In this document: positions 36,949-47,241 of the stretch, in pieces
Numbering within the stretch: the stretch's first letter is position 1
Layout: the number at the start of each line of letters is the position of its first letter
DNA from: Planktothrix sp. PCC 11201
GTDB lineage: Bacteria; Cyanobacteriota; Cyanobacteriia; Cyanobacteriales; Microcoleaceae
Length of the DNA: 64,000 bases
Direction of reading: 5' to 3'
NCBI RefSeq assembly: GCF_900009135.1
Contig: NZ_LT797701.1
Coordinates: forward strand, 260,842-324,841
Notes under the pieces: generated by a model
The model's database searches: none
The model's input: the letters and a program-made list of their open reading frames with translations, nothing else
What the model was told of the DNA's origin: nothing
Program-made: the position numbers and the translations under genes

Positions 36949-38067
36949 ATGAGCATAGCCAGCTTTTTGATGTTCTGGCGAAATCTGAAATCGTTTAAGT
37001 GGCGACCTTGTTCTATTCATACCCATTTTGTTAAACTGATTCAGCGCGGTGCTGATCTCGTCGCGGATCAATTAATTGTCCTGTTTCCTATCCTCATAAA
37101 ACAGATTAAAAGAACTCAGCGACGGATGATTCGTTTCTGCCGTTTTTTTCTATATTTGAATCCCACAACCTTTAAAAAACTGATTCAGGCTACCCTAGAA
37201 CAACGTTTACCTGGTTTTGCGGCGGAAATGGCTTATCATGCTACCCTAGCATTATTTCCGGCGGTATTAGCCCTATTAATTGCCTTAAGTTCTTTTGAAT
37301 TATTGCAAACGGAAGTCTACCGAATGGCAACTTTACTGAGTCAAATTGTCCCGGAAGATGTTCAGAATTTAATCGGAAATGGAATTGATCATTTATCTCT
37401 AACGCCAAGTTCGGGTTTACTCTCGGTGAGTTTTATCGCTTCTTTGTGGGTTTTTTCCGGTGTAATTGGTGCGGCGATGACCGCCTTAAATCATATTCAT
37501 GGCGTGGAAAAGACTCATATTAGACCATTTTGGAAAAATAAATTAATTGCCCTCTCCCTAGCATTAGGAACCCTATTATTATTAATTTTAGCTTCCGCAT
37601 TAGTATTAGTCAGTGACATCATTGTTGAAGGAATTGCCCGTCAAAGTTGTATGATTGAAACCATCGGAAACTGTGCTTTAGAAGATTTAGCTATTTGCAT
37701 GATTCAACCGCCAGTACAAAATTGTTTATTAGAATCAAGCCTATTAGAAACCTGGCAAAAACTACGCTGGCCGATTACTTTGGGAATTGTTTCTACTAAC
37801 TATGCTTTTATTTATCGCTATGCTCCTAATTACCGAAAACATGGAACTCCTCTGATGCCCGGAGCAATTTTAGCTGCTGTATTTTGGGCTTTAGTATCTA
37901 ATTTATTTCGTTTATATGTTTACTATTTTGGCAAATTTAATATTACCTACGGCACAATTGGCGCGTTTGTAGTGTTGTTACTCTGGCTGCAAATTAGTTC
38001 CTTAATTATGCTGGTAGGGGCTCAACTTAATGTTATTGTGGGAGATGAAATGAGAATTAAAAGATAA
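36949..38067 (+). CDS. YihY/BrkB-family inner-membrane protein
   Basis: The 372-residue protein has a basic N-terminal region of about 80 residues and then the YihY core: LIQATLEQRLPGFAAEMAYHATLALFPAVLALLIA, a VSFIASLWVFSGVIGAAMTALNHIHG helix, and a C-terminal RYAPN-x7-PGAILAAVFWALVSNLFRLYVYYFGKFNITYGTIGAFVVLLLWLQISS block. There are about six membrane helices. The family was once called ribonuclease BN, but this was not supported; its function is unknown. The GAF-domain gene follows after 39 bp in the same direction. Confidence 0.88.
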   Translation: MSIASFLMFWRNLKSFKWRPCSIHTHFVKLIQRGADLVADQLIVLFPILIKQIKRTQRRMIRFCRFFLYLNPTTFKKLIQATLEQRLPGFAAEMAYHATLALFPAVLALLIALSSFELLQTEVYRMATLLSQIVPEDVQNLIGNGIDHLSLTPSSGLLSVSFIASLWVFSGVIGAAMTALNHIHGVEKTHIRPFWKNKLIALSLALGTLLLLILASALVLVSDIIVEGIARQSCMIETIGNCALEDLAICMIQPPVQNCLLESSLLETWQKLRWPITLGIVSTNYAFIYRYAPNYRKHGTPLMPGAILAAVFWALVSNLFRLYVYYFGKFNITYGTIGAFVVLLLWLQISSLIMLVGAQLNVIVGDEMRIKR

Positions 38068-38106
38068 GTGTTTAAATCGAATTAAATCTCTGAGCAAAGT
38101 ACAAAC

Positions 38107-38538
38107 ATGAATATGCCATTATCTTTACAAACCATTGCTGAACAAGTTCAAGAATTACTACAAGCTGAAACGGCTGTTGTCGCCCTCGCTGAATCCTCTG
38201 GTGAGCAAGTTTATTATGCAGCCGCCGTAGGAAAATATGCAGCAGATGTTGTGGGAAAACGAGGAGATGCAGCGATATCCGGTTTGCCTGGAATAGTGTT
38301 TAAAGGTTCATGTCCTGTTTTAGTCGAAAATACCAAGGGAGATCTTCGGGTTCGCCAAGATACTGCACAAGCCTGGGGAATTGAAAGTGCTTTAGCGATG
38401 CCTTTATTTTCCCAAGGTCAACTTTGGGGTGCTTTAATGGTTTTGAATCGTTTAGATGGTGAACGTTTTAATCAACAAGATCAGCAGAAATTAGTGGATT
38501 ATGTAACAGAGATTTCTGTTCAAATTCAAAGCACTTAA
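38107..38538 (+). CDS. GAF-domain protein
   Basis: The 143-residue protein is a single GAF domain: LQTIAEQVQELLQAETAVVALAE, GLPGIVFKGSCPVLVENTKGD, ALAMPLFSQGQLWGALMVLNRLDGERFNQQDQQKLVDYVTEISVQI. No conserved chromophore cysteine of the phytochrome type is evident, so it more likely senses a small molecule or redox signal, or acts as a dimerisation module (inference). It is probably co-transcribed with the YihY gene upstream. Confidence 0.85.
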   Translation: MNMPLSLQTIAEQVQELLQAETAVVALAESSGEQVYYAAAVGKYAADVVGKRGDAAISGLPGIVFKGSCPVLVENTKGDLRVRQDTAQAWGIESALAMPLFSQGQLWGALMVLNRLDGERFNQQDQQKLVDYVTEISVQIQST

Positions 38539-38690
38539 CAATCAGAATTGAAACGTTAAAATTAAAGATTCCCATAAAAAGCAAAATCCGCGACGTTACT
38601 CCCTGCTTCATCCATCAGGCATTAAGCGGGAGTTGGGGCGCGGTAGATATAAAAGCAGTTTTCAGGTTTTGAAAATCACCAAAACTAGAG

Positions 38691-38888
38691 CTACGATGTC
38701 CGTTGTTTGCGGAAAGCACGTCTTTGACGTTGATTAGCGATCGCCTTGCGCTTACGCTTCTCTGGAGGGGTTTCAAAGTGACGGTTTTTTCTAACATCGG
38801 CCAAAATACCAGCCTTAGAAACTTCCCTCTTAAAACGCCTTAAAGCTGACTCTAGCTGTTCATTTTCACCCAGAATAACTTGGGTCAT
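38691..38888 (-). CDS. rpsU: 30S ribosomal protein S21
   Basis: The 65-residue basic protein matches bS21 from end to end: [45 protein letters not shown] and an arginine-rich tail. It binds the 30S platform near the anti-Shine-Dalgarno region and assists initiation. The gene stands alone on the minus strand. In other bacteria it is linked to dnaG/rpoD, but that linkage is absent here, as is usual in cyanobacteria. Confidence 0.95.
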   Translation of the reverse strand: MTQVILGENEQLESALRRFKREVSKAGILADVRKNRHFETPPEKRKRKAIANQRQRRAFRKQRTS

Positions 38889-39042
38889 GTCCTCTCCTTG
38901 AATGGTCTACAACAACATTTGAAAATCTTTTGTGAGTTTTAAACCCCCTTCATGCAATATTACAGCAAGGGGCAATATCTAGTCCATCTTGCAATGGCTA
39001 CAACGCTGACAATATTGGGATGTAGAACCTAGAAACTCAAGT

Positions 39043-39228
39043 TTATCTGCTTACCGAACTTAGAATTCCAGTCGCAATAGACAGAAATAGCAAAATCCAA
39101 ATCACATAACCCGGGATAAACGCTAAAACAGATAGACCTCTAAGCGTCCATAACAAGACCAGTAGACCCGTTATAGACGCAAATAGGTAGGAAAAAATTA
39201 ACTTTTGAGAATCAGGAGATCGAGTCAC
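39043..39228 (-). CDS. small membrane protein, conserved hypothetical
   Basis: The 61-residue product has two hydrophobic helices, about 11-27 (IFSYLFASITGLLVLLW) and 32-56 (VLAFIPGYVIWILLFLSIATGIL), joined by a short R/S-containing turn. The short N-terminal tail is hydrophilic. It lies 35 bp upstream of the RTX gene start region on the opposite side of that gene's stop. No domain recognised. The two-helix profile makes it likely real despite its size. Confidence 0.5.
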   Translation of the reverse strand: MTRSPDSQKLIFSYLFASITGLLVLLWTLRGLSVLAFIPGYVIWILLFLSIATGILSSVSR

Positions 39229-39263
39229 AAATATTACAGACTTGAAGACGCTACGGATCTAGC

Positions 39264-42200
39264 TTAACCTAAGACCTCAAAGCTATTAGAAAGAATTAAA
39301 TTAGCCTGTACACCCGCCAGACGCACTAGGGGCTGCTCTCCAAGACTAATTAAGGTAGAAGTTCCCTCTTGGATAATAGTCAGTTGGTTTAACGTTAAGC
39401 TCTTTGACAAGACCAAGAAATCTTCTCCCACCCGGAAATCCGTAATCTGGTCGAAACCAGTATCAGCACCGATGACAAAGCGATCTTTACCCGTACCTCC
39501 GGTGATCAGATCATCACCGAGATCCCCAAATAACCAATCATCCCCAGCCCCGCCGTTTAAGGTATCGTTCTGTTGTCCACTGTAGAGGGTATCATTGCCA
39601 TCACCGCCACAGAGTAGATTTTCTCCCTCGTTAGCTAAGATTAGGTCATTGCCCGCCCCGCCACTGAGTTGATCTCGGTCGGAACTATTACCCACGATAT
39701 TATGGCCTCCGACACCCCCATAAATCGTGTCATCCCCATCGCTAGCGCAGATGATATCCGTGCCTTGGTCACCAAACAGCAGATCATTTCCGGCATCCCC
39801 ATAGAGGACATCATCCTGTTCACCACCATAGACAGTATCGCTACCCTCACCCCCCATAAGGGTGTCGTTGTTGCGGTTGCCATAGATAGCATCATCTCCG
39901 GCTCCACCCCAGAGCAGATCGGGGCCATCTCCTTCGTTACTCAGAGGATCGGTTTCACCGTTGATATTTAGGTTGTCACCAAAGAGGGTGTCATTGCCTT
40001 CATCCCCATAAATGGTATCCGCCCCCAACTCCCCTCGCAGTAAGTCGTCGTCTTGGCCACCAAAGATAAAATCATTGCCCGTACCACCATAGACCGTATC
40101 GTTGCCGATGCCTCCGTGGAGTAAATCCTCTCCGGTGTAGCCATAGAGGACGTCCTGTTCCTGGGCTGCGATCGCCGAACCATCACTAGGACTGCCAATT
40201 AAGGTATCGTTGCCTTCGTCGCCATACAGGGTATCGTTGCCGTGGTCTCCAAATATCAGGTCATTATTCTGACCGCCATATCCAATATCGTTACCGTCTC
40301 CCCCCAGCAGGGTATCGTTGTTTTCGTTACCCGAGAGAAAATCATCTCCTTGACCCCCCAGGAGTAAATCCTGTCCTTCTAAGTCCTTGGGAAGTGAAGG
40401 ATCATCAATTCCGGCTAACAGGGTATCATTTCCCTCTTGACCTTGCAGGGTATCGTTGCCATAACTACCCCGAAGGTAATCATTACCTAGTCCACCTTCT
40501 ACTAAGTCATTGCCCGATGTGGCATCAACGGTGTCATTCCCCTCGCCAGCATAGATATTGTCATTCCCTGTAAAGGCGGTAATCCAATCATCTCCACCAA
40601 AGGCAAAGATACTTTGATTCAGAACCGTTCCCGTCAGAGTATCGTTATTCTCTGTGCCGTTAAGGATATTCGAGGTTGGGTTAGGAGAAATTAAACCCAG
40701 TACAGGGGGTTCGGGGAATACCACGTCTAGGAGTTTAGGAGCCGGGAGACAAATACCACACTCCCGGTTTGCTGCGGGTACGGGTGTTGAGGTGGGCGCA
40801 GAAGTAGGTACGGGTGTGGGTTCCGGGCTGGGTACGGGTGTGGGACTGGGTATTGGTTCCGGGGTGGGAGTCGGAACGGGACTGGGTGTGGGACTGGGCG
40901 TGGGACTGGGTGTTACCGATGGTGCAGCAACGACAGAAATGGTGAGGGTTGCCACATTGGAGGTTGCACCAAAACTATCGGTTGCTTGATAATTCAGAAC
41001 AAAGGAACCCGTAAAGTTAGGATTGGGGGTGAAGGTTAGGGTTTGGACTTGTTCGGGGGTAAGTCCTTGTGCTTGACTGGGATCGGTAATGGGGGTTTCA
41101 CCGAGGAATAATGTTCCTTCTTCAGCCGTTGGCAAGTTGGTTAGATCATAGCTAACAACGGTTCCCGTCAAATCCGTTACTAATAAATCCGGTAATTCTA
41201 CCGCACCAGAATTATTAACAACTCCCTCAAGGGTGACATTTTCAGCAACGGGGGGTTGATTCGGCAGGGTGATCTCAACTTTGGCTGGATTAGAGACTGT
41301 GCCTTGATCATCTTCGACGGTATAACTGAGGGTCGCAACTCCCGCAAACCCAGCAACGGGGGTAAAGGTGATATTACCCTGATCATCAACTTGGAAAGTC
41401 CCTTGATTCTCCAGGGTGAGTGTTTTTTGTTGGCCTGGAGTATTCGGATCAAGATCGACCGTAGCCAGATTGAGTGTGCCATCGAGGTCGGTGGCTTGAT
41501 CGGCAATATTAAAGGTAATTGGGGTATTGGGGGAAGTTTCCAGACTTTGATCTGTCGCAACTGGCGGCTGATTGGGTATGGGTTCAAAGTTTAAGTTGAC
41601 AGTTGTCCCAGTCGATGTTGCTCCTTTATCATCCGTGACCGTGTAACTAAAACCACCGCCATCGAAGTTACCCGTAGATTGAAATTGCAGTTGAGAGGCT
41701 TCTTCTGGAGTCAAAACCTGATTGGCTGTTACAGGTTGACCATTGAGGAGCAGTATGCCATCGGCCGGATCGGGTAGTTGAGTTATCGTAAAACTAGCGA
41801 TCGTACCATCGGCATCTGTTCCCGAAAGCGGAGGCACGTTGACGGTGCTATTGGGTTGTACAGGCAGATCCAAATTGTTGGCAACGGGTGGCAAATTCAC
41901 ATCCAGGGGAACTAAAGATACCGTAGCTGCTGTCGGAGAAATTAATCCTTCGTTATCTATGGTTTTATAGGCAAAAACAACCTCGTTTGAAGAACCTGTA
42001 GATTGAAATTGCAGTTGCGCTGCTTCTTCGGGGGTGAGGATTTGATTCAGTTCGACGGGTTTTCCATTCAACAGCAACACACCATCGGCAGGATTGGGCA
42101 GTTGAGTGATGGTAAAATTAGCGATCGTACCATCGGCATCCGTACCCGATAACGGGGGAATCAAGGAGGTACTATTGGGCAAGAAGGGGACGTTAAGGTT

Positions 42201-45200
42201 ATTAGCCGTCGGAGGTTGGTTAACATCCACCAGGACTAAATCAACTATTGCCGACTGCACCGAAACCGTCCCTTGATTATCCGTAGCAGTGTAACTAAAG
42301 CCACCTCCGTCAAAGTTTCCTGTAGCTTTAAATTGCAGTTGAGAAGCCTGTTCGGGTGTAATAGTTTGAGTCAGGGTGACAGGGTTTCCATTCAGTAATA
42401 ACACCCCATCCGTCTGCTCGGGTAAAGCTGTAATCGTATAATTTGCTATGTTTCCATCGGTATCTGTCCCTGATAGACTCGGTAGATTTACGGTGCTATT
42501 CGGAATAACTAGGGTACTTAAATTATTGGGAATCGGAGGTTGATTAACCGGAGGTTCAATCAAGCCAATAGTTCCGGCTCCGGTAGAAGTCAAACCTTGA
42601 TTATCCGTGACTGTGTAACTAAAGCCACTGCCATTAAAACTACCCGTAGATTGAAATTGTAGACGAGTCGCTTCTTCGGGGGTTAAAACCTGATTCGCGG
42701 TTACAGGTTGACCATCGAGGAGCAGCACCCCATCAGCTATATCTGGTAAGCTAGTAATCGTAAAGCTGGCGACTGTGCCATCGGGATCACTTCCAGATAA
42801 GCTCACGGGCACAGTGGTATTGGGGGTGACAGAAACATTCAGGTTATTCGCTACAGGCGGTTGATTCACCGCAGGCGCAATTAAGCTAACAACGGCAGGA
42901 CTTGGGGAAATTAAACCTTGATTATCCGTAACCGTATAAGTAAAACTACCACCATTAAAGTTGCCTGTGGTTTGGAATTGCAGTTGAGCAGCTTCTTGAG
43001 GGGTTAAAACCTGATTCACCTGCACGGGTTGACCATTAAGCAGTAATACGCCATCGGCTGCATCTGGTAAGCTACTAATCGTGATACTCGCTACCGTTCC
43101 ATCAGGATCTTGTCCAGATAATAGAACTGTTGTCGTACTATTCGGAGTTAAAACCAGGTTGATATTATTAGCATTCGGAGGTTGATTCACCACGGTCGGC
43201 TGAATCAAAGTTACCGTTGCTGGGGTGGAGTCAGTGGCTCCTTGATTATCCGTAACCGTATAACCAAAACTACCCCCATTAAAGGTTCCTATGGCTTGGA
43301 ATTGCAGTTGAGAGGCTTCTTGAGGCGTTAAAACCTGATTGAGTGTTACGGGTTGACCATTGAGCAGTAACACTCCATCAGCGATATCCGGTAAGCTGGT
43401 AATCGTAAAACTGGCAATACTACCATCCGGGTCAGTTCCTGATAGTGAGATAGGAATCTTACTATTCGGTAAAACCGCAGCATTCAGGTTATCAGCCACC
43501 GGAGAAATATTCTCTGGTGCGGGTGTTGGTGTTGGTGCTGGTGGTGCGGGAGTTGGTGCGGGAGTTGGTGCGGGAGTTGGTGCGGGAGTTGGTGCGGGAG
43601 TTGGTGCTGGAGTCGGTGCGGGAGTTGGTGCTGGAGTTGGTGCTGGAGTTGGTGCTGGAGTTGGTGCTGGAGTTGGTGCTGGAGTTGGTGTCACATTGAT
43701 GGTTAAGGTATTGGGTGATTGGTCAAGGTTGACACCGTTATTAGCTATCCCTCCATCATCTTGAACTTGGAAGGTAAAGTTGGCGTAGTTATTGCCGTTT
43801 TGGTTGGGAGCCGGGGTAAATTTTAGGTTTCCAGTTGTAATGTCATTGACGGTGACAAAACTTCCTGCGGTGACGGGTGTACCGTTTAAAGTCAGGCTTC
43901 CGGTTGTTGGTAGGGTGGTAATTTTGACTTGAGCGAAGTTATTGTTATCGAGACTATCGCTGAAACCAAAGTCATTTGTTGTGAAGGTATAAGCGATGTC
44001 CTCATTGGTGGTGACGGTTTTGTCTGTTCCTGATGGCTCATCGTTAACCGGAGTTACATTGATGGTTAAGGTATTGGGTGATTGGTCAAGGTTGACACCG
44101 TTATTAGCTATCCCTCCATCATCTTGAACTTGGAAGGTAAAGTTGGCGTAGTTATTGCCGTTTTGGTTGGGAGCCGGGGTAAATTTTAGGTTTCCAGTTG
44201 TAATGTCATTGACGGTGACAAAACTTCCTGCGGTGACGGGTGTACCGTTTAAAGTCAGGCTTCCGGTTGTTGGTAGGGTGGTAATTTTGACTTGAGCGAA
44301 GTTATTGTTATCGAGACTATCGCTGAAACCAAAGTCATTTGTTGTGAAGGTATAAGCGATGTCCTCATTGGTGGTGACGGTTTTGTCTGTTCCTGATGGC
44401 TCATCGTTAACCGGAGTCACATTGATGGTTAAGGTATTGGGTGATTGGTCAAGGTTGACATCCCCATTATTGGCTGTCCCGCCATCATCTTGAACTTGGA
44501 AGGTAAAGTTGGCGTAGTTATTACCGTTTTGGTTGGGAGCCGGGGTAAATTTTAGGTTTCCCGTTGTAATGTCATTGACGGTGACAAAACTTCCTGCGGT
44601 GACGGGTGTACCGTTTAAAGTCAGGCTTCCGGTTGTTGGTAGGGTGGTAATTTTGACTTGAGCGAAGTTATTGTTATCGAGAATATCGCTGAAACCAAAG
44701 TCATTTGTTGTGAAGGTATAAGCCGTATCTTCATTGGTGATGACGGTTTTGTCTGTTCCTGATGGAGCGTCGTTGACGGGTACAACTGTAATTGTACTAA
44801 CAGCAGTATTACTAACATTAACACCATCATTAGCAATTACCTTAATGATACGAGAGCCAGCAGTGGGATTTTGTGAAGTATTCTCGTAGGTAATGCTCTG
44901 TAATAAACTCTGTAAGTCAGCCGTTTTAATATTAGTTAAAACGTTATTAACATCGGGTTTAGTGATTGTAACTTGCTTTGTAATATCATCGTATTTGACC
45001 GTGAAGCTAGTAGTGCCTACTGTAACTGTTGCTATTTGAGTTAGATTCAGGGGAAACTGTGTACCCCCTGTACCCCCAATTGTTAAAACTTCTGAGGCTC
45101 CATTTAATACACCAGAAATCCCCAGGGTAAGACTAATAATATCCTGATTGGGATCAATTCCATCGGGATCGCTAACGGTGGCAATATTACTAGCAATATA

Positions 45201-46847
45201 AACCTGACCATTGCCTTCGGTGAAGGTTGTGGCATAAGAGGTTGTGGTATTATCATTTATATCGGTAGTACCGCCATTCAAATCAACAACGGGGGGAGAA
45301 CCCAGGGTTAATACTTTTAAGTTCGCAACTTCATGAATATTTGTCGCCGAACCTGTGGAAGCCGCAAAGCCAAATTTGAAGGTAGAAGGTAAAGTCCCTC
45401 CATTGGGTATTTTGATATCCAAAACACCTGGAAATACATATTCATCCGCATCTCCAACTCCATTAGAATTAGTATCGAAGAAAATGCGTAATTTTCCATC
45501 GTTAGATAGTTGAATTCCTACTTTTCTTTTAACACCTGCGTCAGTTCTTTTTGTTGCGGTAGTTGGCCCATCAATTCCATTCACGCCCGCGGGTAGGGTA
45601 TTATAAGTAGCAATCCAGGGATAAGACGTGTTGCGATCTTGTTGAGTTTGTGCTACATTAAGAAATTCTTTCCCACGAATTGTAATTGAGTCGGGAAGAG
45701 GGAGTTTTAGCTTTGGCGGTGTGCTAGTATCCTCTGTTTGTGGACTGCCATCTACGCGAATAGTCTGATTGTTGCTATTGACCTCTGTAGCAAAGCTTCC
45801 ATACTCATCAAATCCAATACCAACATAACCTCCAGCGATGCCGTTTGTATTATTAGTGCGGTTTTGAGCATATCCCAAGGAACCACGGAAAGCCCCTGCC
45901 TGGGTTGGAGATTTGGTACCATCAATTAAGAAAAAGCTTAATCCATCCCCTTTATTTATTCCGTCATCAGTTCCTCCATAAGAGTAATAATCAAATAATA
46001 TAGTTAGTCCAGAGGCAGAAGAAATAGGTGTATTGTAAATGACAAAACCGGACTGATCTTTGGTGGATTGAGTTAGTCTTAATGCACCATTACCTTCGCT
46101 ATCAATCGGTGTAGGATTTGTTCCTGTAGGAACGCCTGGAATCCCTCCAGGTTGTGGAGTGCTATTACTTCTTGCTGTTAAGAAAGGAAGGTTATCCGGG
46201 GTTGGATTTGTCAGACCACTTCCGGACAGCCAATTAATGGTGGGTGAAGGACTTCCTGGGGGTTGAGGTGTGAGTGCACTATTCCTAAAAGATTCATCGA
46301 CTAATGTTTTCAGTAATACCCCTTCATAGTTGAATAAGGTTTGATTGTCAAAGGCTGAACCTGCTTCAATTGTTCCGGTTGCATATTCTAAATTCCAATC
46401 TCGGCCAAACTGAATACTACCAGTTAAATTCTCGGATGCGGCGATATCGGCTTGAGTCAGTTGGGATAAATTTGTAACGAAAGATTCTCCTAAACTTCCA
46501 GACGCAACATTACATCCATATAATAAAATATCAGCATTTTCACTTAATCCGGTTTGCCATTTTTGGAACTGTTCAGTATATTTAGTGAGGGTATTTTGAT
46601 CTAAAAGTGTATTGCCTAACTGTAAACTCCCACTTTCACCATGAGAAATAATATGGAGGGCATCGATATCTTTTTGTGTAGAAAGAATATAACTAATTTG
46701 AGCGATTCCATCTTGATTAGGATCGAGTATAATAACTTCTGCGTTTGGATCAACCCCTTGCAGTAATGTCTCGTAGTTTTCGACATTAGAATCCATGAAA
46801 ACGACTGTTTTCAGGGGGTCTTGAATAGAATTCTGGTGAGATAACAT
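39264..46847 (-). CDS. giant secreted RTX adhesin-like protein (DUF4347, lectin-like, cadherin/Ig-like repeats, RTX)
   Basis: The product has 2527 residues. DUF4347 (about 10-165) has an HIISHGESG motif and YGCNVASG. An L-type-lectin-like segment follows (about 180-510, with [11 protein letters not shown] and [11 protein letters not shown]), then a cadherin-like unit (515-690) and three almost identical 121-residue repeats (about 691-1053). A Thr-Pro-Ala-Pro linker (1053-1112) leads to six closely related Ig-like repeats starting NQPPxANN plus two divergent ones (1113-1970), and a second Ser/Thr-Pro linker with a CGIC pair. RTX nonapeptides (GGxGNDxLx) run from about 2056 to 2466. The C-terminal [14 protein letters not shown] region should carry the type I secretion signal. 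It is probably exported by an ABC/HlyD/TolC system and folded by Ca2+ outside. No exporter genes are present here. Confidence 0.88.
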   Translation of the reverse strand: MLSHQNSIQDPLKTVVFMDSNVENYETLLQGVDPNAEVIILDPNQDGIAQISYILSTQKDIDALHIISHGESGSLQLGNTLLDQNTLTKYTEQFQKWQTGLSENADILLYGCNVASGSLGESFVTNLSQLTQADIAASENLTGSIQFGRDWNLEYATGTIEAGSAFDNQTLFNYEGVLLKTLVDESFRNSALTPQPPGSPSPTINWLSGSGLTNPTPDNLPFLTARSNSTPQPGGIPGVPTGTNPTPIDSEGNGALRLTQSTKDQSGFVIYNTPISSASGLTILFDYYSYGGTDDGINKGDGLSFFLIDGTKSPTQAGAFRGSLGYAQNRTNNTNGIAGGYVGIGFDEYGSFATEVNSNNQTIRVDGSPQTEDTSTPPKLKLPLPDSITIRGKEFLNVAQTQQDRNTSYPWIATYNTLPAGVNGIDGPTTATKRTDAGVKRKVGIQLSNDGKLRIFFDTNSNGVGDADEYVFPGVLDIKIPNGGTLPSTFKFGFAASTGSATNIHEVANLKVLTLGSPPVVDLNGGTTDINDNTTTSYATTFTEGNGQVYIASNIATVSDPDGIDPNQDIISLTLGISGVLNGASEVLTIGGTGGTQFPLNLTQIATVTVGTTSFTVKYDDITKQVTITKPDVNNVLTNIKTADLQSLLQSITYENTSQNPTAGSRIIKVIANDGVNVSNTAVSTITVVPVNDAPSGTDKTVITNEDTAYTFTTNDFGFSDILDNNNFAQVKITTLPTTGSLTLNGTPVTAGSFVTVNDITTGNLKFTPAPNQNGNNYANFTFQVQDDGGTANNGDVNLDQSPNTLTINVTPVNDEPSGTDKTVTTNEDIAYTFTTNDFGFSDSLDNNNFAQVKITTLPTTGSLTLNGTPVTAGSFVTVNDITTGNLKFTPAPNQNGNNYANFTFQVQDDGGIANNGVNLDQSPNTLTINVTPVNDEPSGTDKTVTTNEDIAYTFTTNDFGFSDSLDNNNFAQVKITTLPTTGSLTLNGTPVTAGSFVTVNDITTGNLKFTPAPNQNGNNYANFTFQVQDDGGIANNGVNLDQSPNTLTINVTPTPAPTPAPTPAPTPAPTPAPTPAPTPAPTPAPTPAPTPAPTPAPTPAPPAPTPTPAPENISPVADNLNAAVLPNSKIPISLSGTDPDGSIASFTITSLPDIADGVLLLNGQPVTLNQVLTPQEASQLQFQAIGTFNGGSFGYTVTDNQGATDSTPATVTLIQPTVVNQPPNANNINLVLTPNSTTTVLLSGQDPDGTVASITISSLPDAADGVLLLNGQPVQVNQVLTPQEAAQLQFQTTGNFNGGSFTYTVTDNQGLISPSPAVVSLIAPAVNQPPVANNLNVSVTPNTTVPVSLSGSDPDGTVASFTITSLPDIADGVLLLDGQPVTANQVLTPEEATRLQFQSTGSFNGSGFSYTVTDNQGLTSTGAGTIGLIEPPVNQPPIPNNLSTLVIPNSTVNLPSLSGTDTDGNIANYTITALPEQTDGVLLLNGNPVTLTQTITPEQASQLQFKATGNFDGGGFSYTATDNQGTVSVQSAIVDLVLVDVNQPPTANNLNVPFLPNSTSLIPPLSGTDADGTIANFTITQLPNPADGVLLLNGKPVELNQILTPEEAAQLQFQSTGSSNEVVFAYKTIDNEGLISPTAATVSLVPLDVNLPPVANNLDLPVQPNSTVNVPPLSGTDADGTIASFTITQLPDPADGILLLNGQPVTANQVLTPEEASQLQFQSTGNFDGGGFSYTVTDDKGATSTGTTVNLNFEPIPNQPPVATDQSLETSPNTPITFNIADQATDLDGTLNLATVDLDPNTPGQQKTLTLENQGTFQVDDQGNITFTPVAGFAGVATLSYTVEDDQGTVSNPAKVEITLPNQPPVAENVTLEGVVNNSGAVELPDLLVTDLTGTVVSYDLTNLPTAEEGTLFLGETPITDPSQAQGLTPEQVQTLTFTPNPNFTGSFVLNYQATDSFGATSNVATLTISVVAAPSVTPSPTPSPTPSPVPTPTPEPIPSPTPVPSPEPTPVPTSAPTSTPVPAANRECGICLPAPKLLDVVFPEPPVLGLISPNPTSNILNGTENNDTLTGTVLNQSIFAFGGDDWITAFTGNDNIYAGEGNDTVDATSGNDLVEGGLGNDYLRGSYGNDTLQGQEGNDTLLAGIDDPSLPKDLEGQDLLLGGQGDDFLSGNENNDTLLGGDGNDIGYGGQNNDLIFGDHGNDTLYGDEGNDTLIGSPSDGSAIAAQEQDVLYGYTGEDLLHGGIGNDTVYGGTGNDFIFGGQDDDLLRGELGADTIYGDEGNDTLFGDNLNINGETDPLSNEGDGPDLLWGGAGDDAIYGNRNNDTLMGGEGSDTVYGGEQDDVLYGDAGNDLLFGDQGTDIICASDGDDTIYGGVGGHNIVGNSSDRDQLSGGAGNDLILANEGENLLCGGDGNDTLYSGQQNDTLNGGAGDDWLFGDLGDDLITGGTGKDRFVIGADTGFDQITDFRVGEDFLVLSKSLTLNQLTIIQEGTSTLISLGEQPLVRLAGVQANLILSNSFEVLG
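39460..40650 (-). repeat. RTX (GGxGNDxLx) nonapeptide repeat region of the giant adhesin
   Basis: About 400 residues are composed of degenerate nonapeptides such as GGDGNDIGY and GGAGDDWLF, arranged in blocks separated by short inserts ([20 protein letters not shown]). These form Ca2+-binding parallel beta-rolls. They lie at the C-terminus, as expected for type I secreted proteins. Confidence 0.85.
43511..43690 (-). repeat. 12-bp minisatellite encoding (Thr-Pro-Ala-Pro)n
   Basis: GGTGCGGGAGTT/GGTGCTGGAGTT units on the plus strand repeat about 14 times with period 12 and encode TPAP on the minus strand. Variants fall in runs: GCGGGA units cluster together and GCTGGA units cluster together. 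This suggests expansion by slippage. The tract separates the cadherin-like repeats from the Ig-like repeats. Confidence 0.85.
43693..44787 (-). repeat. three tandem 363-bp coding repeats
   Basis: Copies begin at 43693, 44056 and 44419. The first two read as identical over almost the whole 363 bp. The third differs by scattered changes and a GDV insertion (6 bp). Each encodes one 121-residue cadherin-like domain with SGTDKTV and [10 protein letters not shown]. Confidence 0.9.
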
Positions 46848-47241
46848 ACCCTAAATTTCCTTGATTTGGCTAGTTTTTAAACAAATATATGGGTTAACTA
46901 AAACTTGAATCTGCACCTGATGGAAATCGATACACTTCTGTGATACTCTTAGCATTAAGCAGAAAAAAGGCATCGCAATTTACACTTTCCCTCAAGTGTA
47001 GATGCGTGGGTTGGAGGGATTGATTCAGTTTGTACCAGATGTGAAAGTGTCACATTTGCAATTGACAAAATGTTAAAAAAGTGTTAAGGATTCTATGATC
47101 AGTCAAAAATGTCACTAATTTCGCTGAAATTGAATGGAAGAAATTGAATGGAATATAACTGCCTAAAATATTATTAAAGAATATCCTCGTAACCTGGCAT
47201 AGAATATAGTATAAACTTCCTGGCTAAGAGCGACCTCACGG
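46848..47241. promoter_or_regulatory. divergent promoter region between RTX adhesin and histidine kinase
   Basis: These 394 bp hold the start signals of two divergent genes. I see a perfect hairpin TACACTT/AAGTGTA at 46981-47000 and a TGTGA-N5-TCACA dyad at 47040-47054. The dyad is one base shorter in spacer than the cyanobacterial SyCRP1 consensus TGTGA-N6-TCACA. The region is A/T-rich near both gene starts. No gene or RNA gene is recognisable. Confidence 0.4.

Noticed and set aside
38602-38634. CTCCCTGCTT..AAGCGGGAG inverted repeat downstream of the GAF gene
   Set aside because: The arms mismatch at one position and no T-run follows on either strand, so I do not call it a terminator.
39460-40650. 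regular short repeats suggestive of CRISPR
   Set aside because: The period is codon-based (27 bp), the frame is open and encodes GGxGNDxLx nonapeptides; these are RTX repeats.
43360-43764. plus-strand ORF with long GAGVGAGV repeats
   Set aside because: It is the antisense reading of the Thr-Pro-Ala-Pro minisatellite inside the RTX gene; any 12-bp repeat keeps several frames open.
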